DNA from: Halichoerus grypus
Taxonomy: Eukaryota > Chordata > Mammalia > Carnivora > Phocidae
Assembly (NCBI RefSeq): GCF_964656455.1
Contig: NC_135712.1
Location: 94,216,294-94,280,293, forward strand
Direction of reading: 5' to 3'
DNA: 64,000 bases
The position numbers and the translations under genes are program-made. Each line of letters opens with the position of its first letter. The first letter of the stretch is position 1. Positions 58,891-64,000 of the stretch are shown here, piece after piece. The notes beneath the pieces are model-generated. The model was given only the letters and a program-made list of their open reading frames with translations, was not told where the DNA came from and did no database searches.

Positions 58891-61800
58891 AATATCCTGT
58901 TTTTTTTGTGTGTGTATTTTTTTTGTTGTTGTTGTTTTTTAAAGGGCTGCATTTAGTACAAGGAGTCCTATGGAAGATGTGTGTAGATCGATTGGCATAG
59001 TGCACATCAAGGCTTCTTGCTATTCATCTCTGTGTGGCTTCCTGTCGAGGTAGAGTAGGTAGTGTAAAGCACAGACAGTTCTGAAATTTGGTTTTAATTA
59101 ATAGCTCTGACAAAGTCCATGGGTTCATTTTGATCATGCATATCTTCAATATAACACGAACATGCCTAGTAGAATAGTGAAAATAATGACAGGAAGTTGG
59201 TGAGAAATGGCAGGATGATAGCTGTGTTTATCCCAACATGTTTTTGGTTTGCTATTTTAGAATTTCATTTGATCATTCATTACAGCGCCTTGTCCATCAC
59301 ACTTTAGAATATGTGCCTAATAAATCCATCGGCTTGCTTGGCAGAACTAATTTGGAGTCTCAGAAAGTTGGATGTAATTGTTCACTCTAAATTTTAGTAA
59401 AAAATATTTTACCAGATGATTTTAGTACTGAAGGAGCTTTGGAGAAGGATTAGGGGAATTTCTTGAGACGTGTGGAAACTGAAGCAGCTCATTGTACGCT
59501 ATCTCCCTGGACACTGATCTCTTCCTCCACCGTGGCTGGTCAGGGGGGACTGTATCACAACAATGCTAACTCTGTAAGAAGTGTCAGGGCCGCTCTATGA
59601 ATATCTATGGGAGTTCAAGGTATTATATAACTGCTTTGGAATAAAACTTTGGATGCTGGAAACTTGACGTAAAAAAGCTTCATACCTTAAAAATAATGTG
59701 GAGTTTAGTCTATTTTGCTTCAAGCCTTTAACTTTAGTAAAGATTTTCTGGCCAACTCTAGGAAGGAAAACATTCTATAGTAAAATAAAACAGTAATGAC
59801 TCAAGAATACTATATGACACCTAATTTAATGATTGCCACCCAAAATTATTTTCACCAGTTATAAATCAATTACTAGGCATAGTTATAATTACATTAATAA
59901 CACTGGTTTGCCTTTCTAAATCCAAATATTATACAATGAGGAAATGTTCTGACTCTAAATGGTTTTAATTAAAGAACCAGCTTTTTTTTTTTTTTTTTAA
60001 GGTGGTAGGGAAGTATATTTTTGTCCTCACTTTTTGGTTTTTGTGCTCATGGTTTCAAGAAAAAGGAAAGTAATGATTATAGTAAATTACAGGAGTTAGG
60101 CAGTGGGGTAATTAACAGGTAATTATCAATAAACAATTTAACCACAAAAGCTTGGATCCCACCTACCACTTGTCAACAATAAAAGCTTAGTAACTCCACA
60201 TGCCATTGGAAACAGAGTCTACAGGGAGCCCCAGAAAGGACTGCTAATATAAATAAACATTTCTTTCTTGGGAGAATACACAAGGGCCAGGCTGTAAGTG
60301 ACCACATAGAAGAAGGAAAGAAAAATCCAGTAGACAGGAAAAATATTAGGAAACCAAACATTTGGTTTCAGATTTAGGAGAAAAATATGAATGTGCTTGG
60401 TATGGAAGCCAGAAATACTATCTGTGAATGTATTTCTCATCACATACATAAATTTTGTGTTTCTTTAAGCATGGTTAGAAGTGTAAGATTATTTAGCTAA
60501 GGTGGCATTTTGACACAAGGAAAAAATTGACCTTATCTGGTTTAAATATAGTCAGCACGCTTTATAGATGGAATGATTTATGAATAATTCACCATAAAAT
60601 ATATTTATTATGGAAATCTACAACTAGGTTTTGAAAGCATTTCTAAACTTTATACAAACCTTGATTTGAAAACCCTTCCTCTTTAAAATGGGCCAGGTCT
60701 CTATTACCATAGCTTGAAGAGGTGAAGGTTTCTAATTAGCTAGGGAAAAGGAACCATTTAGTTCAGACAAAAAGACATGACCCCACAGACAATGAATAAT
60801 AATATAACTCTCTATTTCTATTTCATTTTGACTCTGTTAATGTGGTGTTAGGATACAATTTGAAAATAGCTAAATTTCATTTTGAAGGGGATTTCATTTT
60901 GGCGGAGATTTTCTCTTTTTGAATTGTATTTCATCTACACACACACACACACACACACACCCAAGCCCTGTGTGTCTAAAATGACATTTGGATATATCAG
61001 AATCAAATGCACTTATTGAATAATATCAACACCTGGTAACGTGCTTGGCATCATGCAAAGTGCATTAAGTAAATATGTTCTCTGTCGTCTAAGAGATAAA
61101 ACTGTCTTAGAACACATTTGAAAGATGTACATGCAACTGAATAAACTTTGAGCAGTTGTACATATTCAATAAAGATTTCATTATCTCCAGGCCTAGGGGT
61201 AAATATGTATCGTGGAGTGATGACAGTAAGACGACTGGCGGGGGTTGCAAGGTTAGATAAAGGGGTCTTGAGGAGAAATTGCTATCTGACTGCCCACCCG
61301 TCAGGACAATCTTTGGGTGGAGGGGAGATTCCATGTCCCATTTGAATGGCACTCTGCAACCAGCCTGGCACATCAGGGTGGGCAGGCCATCCCTGGAGAG
61401 GGAAGGAAAAGCTAGCACAAAGCTCTGGTCTCAACAAGAGGTGCAGGCCTGGGCAGATGCTGCCCAGTGATCTAAGGAAGCCGTTACACTACAGCAACAA
61501 TTTGAATGTTTAGTGTGATATTTAAAGTCCCATGAAACCTAATTGCCAAAATACCTGACTCTACTGTGCTCTATATTTTGCCTGAACTTCACCTAAGACC
61601 GTTTTCATTTTCTCTCTGGCCTGGCATTATGTCTGCCTAAATTTTTTCCTTCAGATTGCCCACATCCAATCGCATTCATTAGAACTTCGCTAAATGCCGA
61701 GTTTCCCATGGTTTTCTTAATTCCCTTTTGAATTTTTTTTTTTTTAAGACAAACCCAGATCTTGTTAAAAAACCCTCCCACTGTGTCTTCTGTTACTAAA

Positions 61801-62984
61801 AAGTAATTAAATAAAAAGTGAGGTTTGGATACATCTATCATTTAATTTGAAATTACATATGAGTATAGAGAGGAAAAGTGACTTTGAAAGATCAATTCTC
61901 AAATTTTGATTTAAGAACTGTGTTATTAGCCAAAATAATATGAACTGAGTCCATTCTTTTGACCTTTGCAAGGTCTAACCTAGTCAATTATTGCAGCAGA
62001 GCAGGGAACCAAAGAATGGCTTTGAATCGGTCAGACCCAAACTGATTTAAGTTTGCATGTAGTTAAATAGACATTAGTTAAAAAATAATTAATGCTGTCT
62101 TTGACCTTTGAAATGAGGAAGGACATTGATGGTCCTCTCTGCCACTCCATACATGTGAATCTATTTAACTAATTTCATTACTTAAAATAGAGATCTTTTT
62201 AATAGAGCTTGATATTGAATATCTTGAATAACATAAACAAAGTTGTATTCCTCCTAAATGGATGCTATCAACAAATTTTCCTGGGATATTTAGAGCACAC
62301 TTTTTTTTTTTTACAGTTCACCAGCTGATTTTTGAAAATATATATAAACATATATATATATAGTCGCTGTATGAAATGACTGCTAATCAAATCCCTTTGG
62401 CACAGTTGGGCAAGATCCCCATGGGGTTGTTACGTGAAGATCATTGATCATTTGTTCCCTTCCAGGTCTTAATAAGACCCAGAAATGGGTGCAGTTCTGT
62501 TGTTGTGAATGCTAGACACATAGTGTTTTAGGGAGGAATTTCTAAATTGCATCACAATGCTACAAGAAAGAAGAATAGCTCTTCTCTCTTCCCTTTTCCT
62601 CCCATTATTTTTCCTTTTCTACCAATTACCACTGCAGTGTGAAGAAGGAAAAACCCCATTCACCATGAATTCCCTCGTCTGTTGCTTGGGTAGAGACAGA
62701 AGGGAAAGAAGAGAAGTATCCCCAAAGCAGGCTCTAAAAAAACAGTAACTTACAATGTAGTTTTCATCTTGTTCTTTGTTGTTTTCCAAAATTATTTCTA
62801 GTTCAGATGTATTTTGGGGAGTTTAAAAGGTATGTTCCATGTTTTCCCAAATAACAGTTTTAAATCAACAAATGAACAAGCCCCAGGTTTAATATCGAAG
62901 ATACAGGCACATAGGAGACAATGAATTTGTATTTAGTGAACAAATGAATAAACGAAGCCCATCCAGGCTTTTATACATACCAAT
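58891..62984. other. Long single-copy non-coding tract
   Basis: No gene is supported. Contains T17 (59982-59998), a T-run near 61732-61745 and a TA-rich stretch (62339-62361). A faint old-LINE scrap lies near 61010-61060 (cacttattgaataatatcaa, cgtgcttggcatcatgcaaa). The 61.1-61.5 kb part is GC-richer with overlapping frames on both strands, none recognisable. Confidence 0.45.
60937..60960. repeat. (AC)12 microsatellite
   Basis: Twelve uninterrupted AC units followed by cc. Confidence 0.95.
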
Positions 62985-63245
62985 CCCGGTTTCCTTGTCC
63001 TTGTCTGGAAAACTCTTATTTGTCTGTTGGGTTCCCATTAATTGTTACTTCACAGGGAGGACTTTCCTGACTGCTCTTTGCATTCTAAATTATTTGTTAC
63101 CGCAGCACACTAAATTTCTACCCTATCTTTGATCACATTTGGTTGGGATTCAGTGTTCCATGTCTATCCCTTCCACTGTGTGGGCCTGTTATGGGTGGTG
63201 TTCTGTTCCCACTGCCTGCTACAGTGATTGGCAGATAGGCACTTG
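62985..63245 (+). mobile_element. L2 LINE 3' end
   Basis: The text 'ccttgtctggaaaactctta', 'cacagggaggactttcctga', 'ctgctctttgcattctaaat', 'cccactgcctgctacagtga' and 'ttggcagataggcacttgaa' follows the L2 3' region (cctggaatgctcttcccc, gaggccttccctgaccac, and a gcctggcacatagtaggc-type end). Confidence 0.75.
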
Positions 63246-64000
63246 AACCTGAACAGTTCAGAAGGAAGAATGGGTAGAAAGTAGAGTTCAACTGGAAAGA
63301 GAGAAAAAGAAATGAAGAGTGGGTAAGATCTGCAGAGGAAAGAGTCCATGGCAAGGGAAGAAATTAGATAAAGGAAGAGATGTTTAGAATGGCATGAGGA
63401 GCAGAGAAATCAAGACTTTGCAATGGGAGGTTGATTCCTAAGCCATGGAAGAAGTTATGGCATCAAAATAGAAGGAGGAAGTAGGTAAACAGAAAGAGAA
63501 GCAAAGAATAATTCGCAAGAATAGTAACCAGAATTTAAAATAGAAAACATAACAAGGAGGATTTTGCCCAGTTATTTTCATTTCTGACCTTGTTTTCCCC
63601 CTAGGCCAAGGGAGAACAAAGTAAAGTGAGAGTTTGATATAAAAAGTTTGACTTAAGATATATATTTTCGCCCAACGTAAAACCCTATTTCACAATAAGT
63701 AAATATAAAACACTGAGCCATTGTAATAAAGAAGGCATCTGTTGTTATGAATTGGTCTCAGCAACTTGACATCATCTTTTATTGTCATAAGTCATAAGTA
63801 GTTTATGTATTTTAAAATCAAGTCTTGTTTTTCTAGCATTCACATATATTTTTTTCAAATCTACTTTAATGTTGGTAAATAAAATCTATGTTTTAGGATT
63901 TCCATGATAACATGTTCTTTATGTCGTTTTGCACAAAGGCGACATGATTTGGTATTTGTTTTAACAAATCTCTCGTCCACAGAGACGTGCTTTCCCATGG
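63246..64000. other. Non-coding DNA, purine-rich then AT-rich
   Basis: A purine-rich stretch (about 63255-63510, many ga-rich words) is followed by AT-rich sequence to the window end. No gene or repeat is recognised. Confidence 0.45.

Noticed and set aside
1..64000. CRISPR arrays, operons, bacterial promoters, phage or endogenous retroviral coding regions, mitochondrial insertions
   Set aside because: No regularly spaced repeats, no dense ORF layout, no gag/pol/env-like frames and no recognisable mitochondrial gene sequence. Repeat content is purely mammalian nuclear.

Overview
This window is vertebrate nuclear DNA, and more specifically genomic DNA of a carnivoran mammal. The deciding evidence is four tRNA-derived, carnivore-type SINEs (SINEC / Can-SINE) at 1-150, 34815-35018, 40905-41094 and 47818-48038. 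Three of them are flanked by recognisable target-site duplications. Their body sequence (the 'cctgggatcgagcccc', 'ctgctcagcggggag' and 'cttctccctctccctctg' segments, then CT-rich DNA and an AAATAAATAAA tail) resembles the caniform, especially arctoid (bear/seal/mustelid), versions more than the felid version as I remember them. No primate Alu or rodent B1/B2 is visible. The species, chromosome and nearest gene cannot be read from the sequence.

I found no protein-coding gene, RNA gene, CRISPR array or prokaryotic feature. The open frames are short (longest 168 codons, inside a decayed LINE) and none encodes a family I recognise. Most of the window looks like a gene desert or a very long intron: AT-rich, with a scatter of old mammalian repeats. 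These are MIR (about ten), L2 3' ends (7.3, 35.1-35.6 and 63 kb), L1M-type 3' UTR (51.7-53.7 kb) and hAT-Charlie DNA elements (44.5, 55.5 and 56.3 kb). Young insertions are few, and several single-copy tracts of 2-5 kb hold no repeat that I can recognise.

Layout. 0-20 kb: single-copy DNA with MIR/L2 fragments, a 21-bp palindrome (400-420), a Z-DNA-type tract (6267-6295) and a 163-nt pure pyrimidine tract (11471-11633). 20-35 kb: mostly repeat-free, with a TG/poly-T cluster (22.4-22.7 kb), a small CpG-rich patch carrying an unassigned open frame (24.76-25.0 kb) and a nuclear-receptor half-site cluster (30.2 kb). 34.8-36.4 kb: a SINEC next to a long L2. 36-45 kb: a G-quadruplex candidate (39.2 kb), a SINEC and a homeodomain-motif-rich candidate regulatory block (43.7-44.4 kb). 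45-64 kb: MIR/L1M/hAT fragments, a tandem CACGTG pair in a GC-rich patch (46.3 kb), a SINEC, a 23-bp palindrome (49.9 kb) and a terminal L2.

No undescribed gene system was found. The items most worth a second look are cis-regulatory or DNA-structure candidates. All of them are motif readings made by eye and need conservation or functional data.
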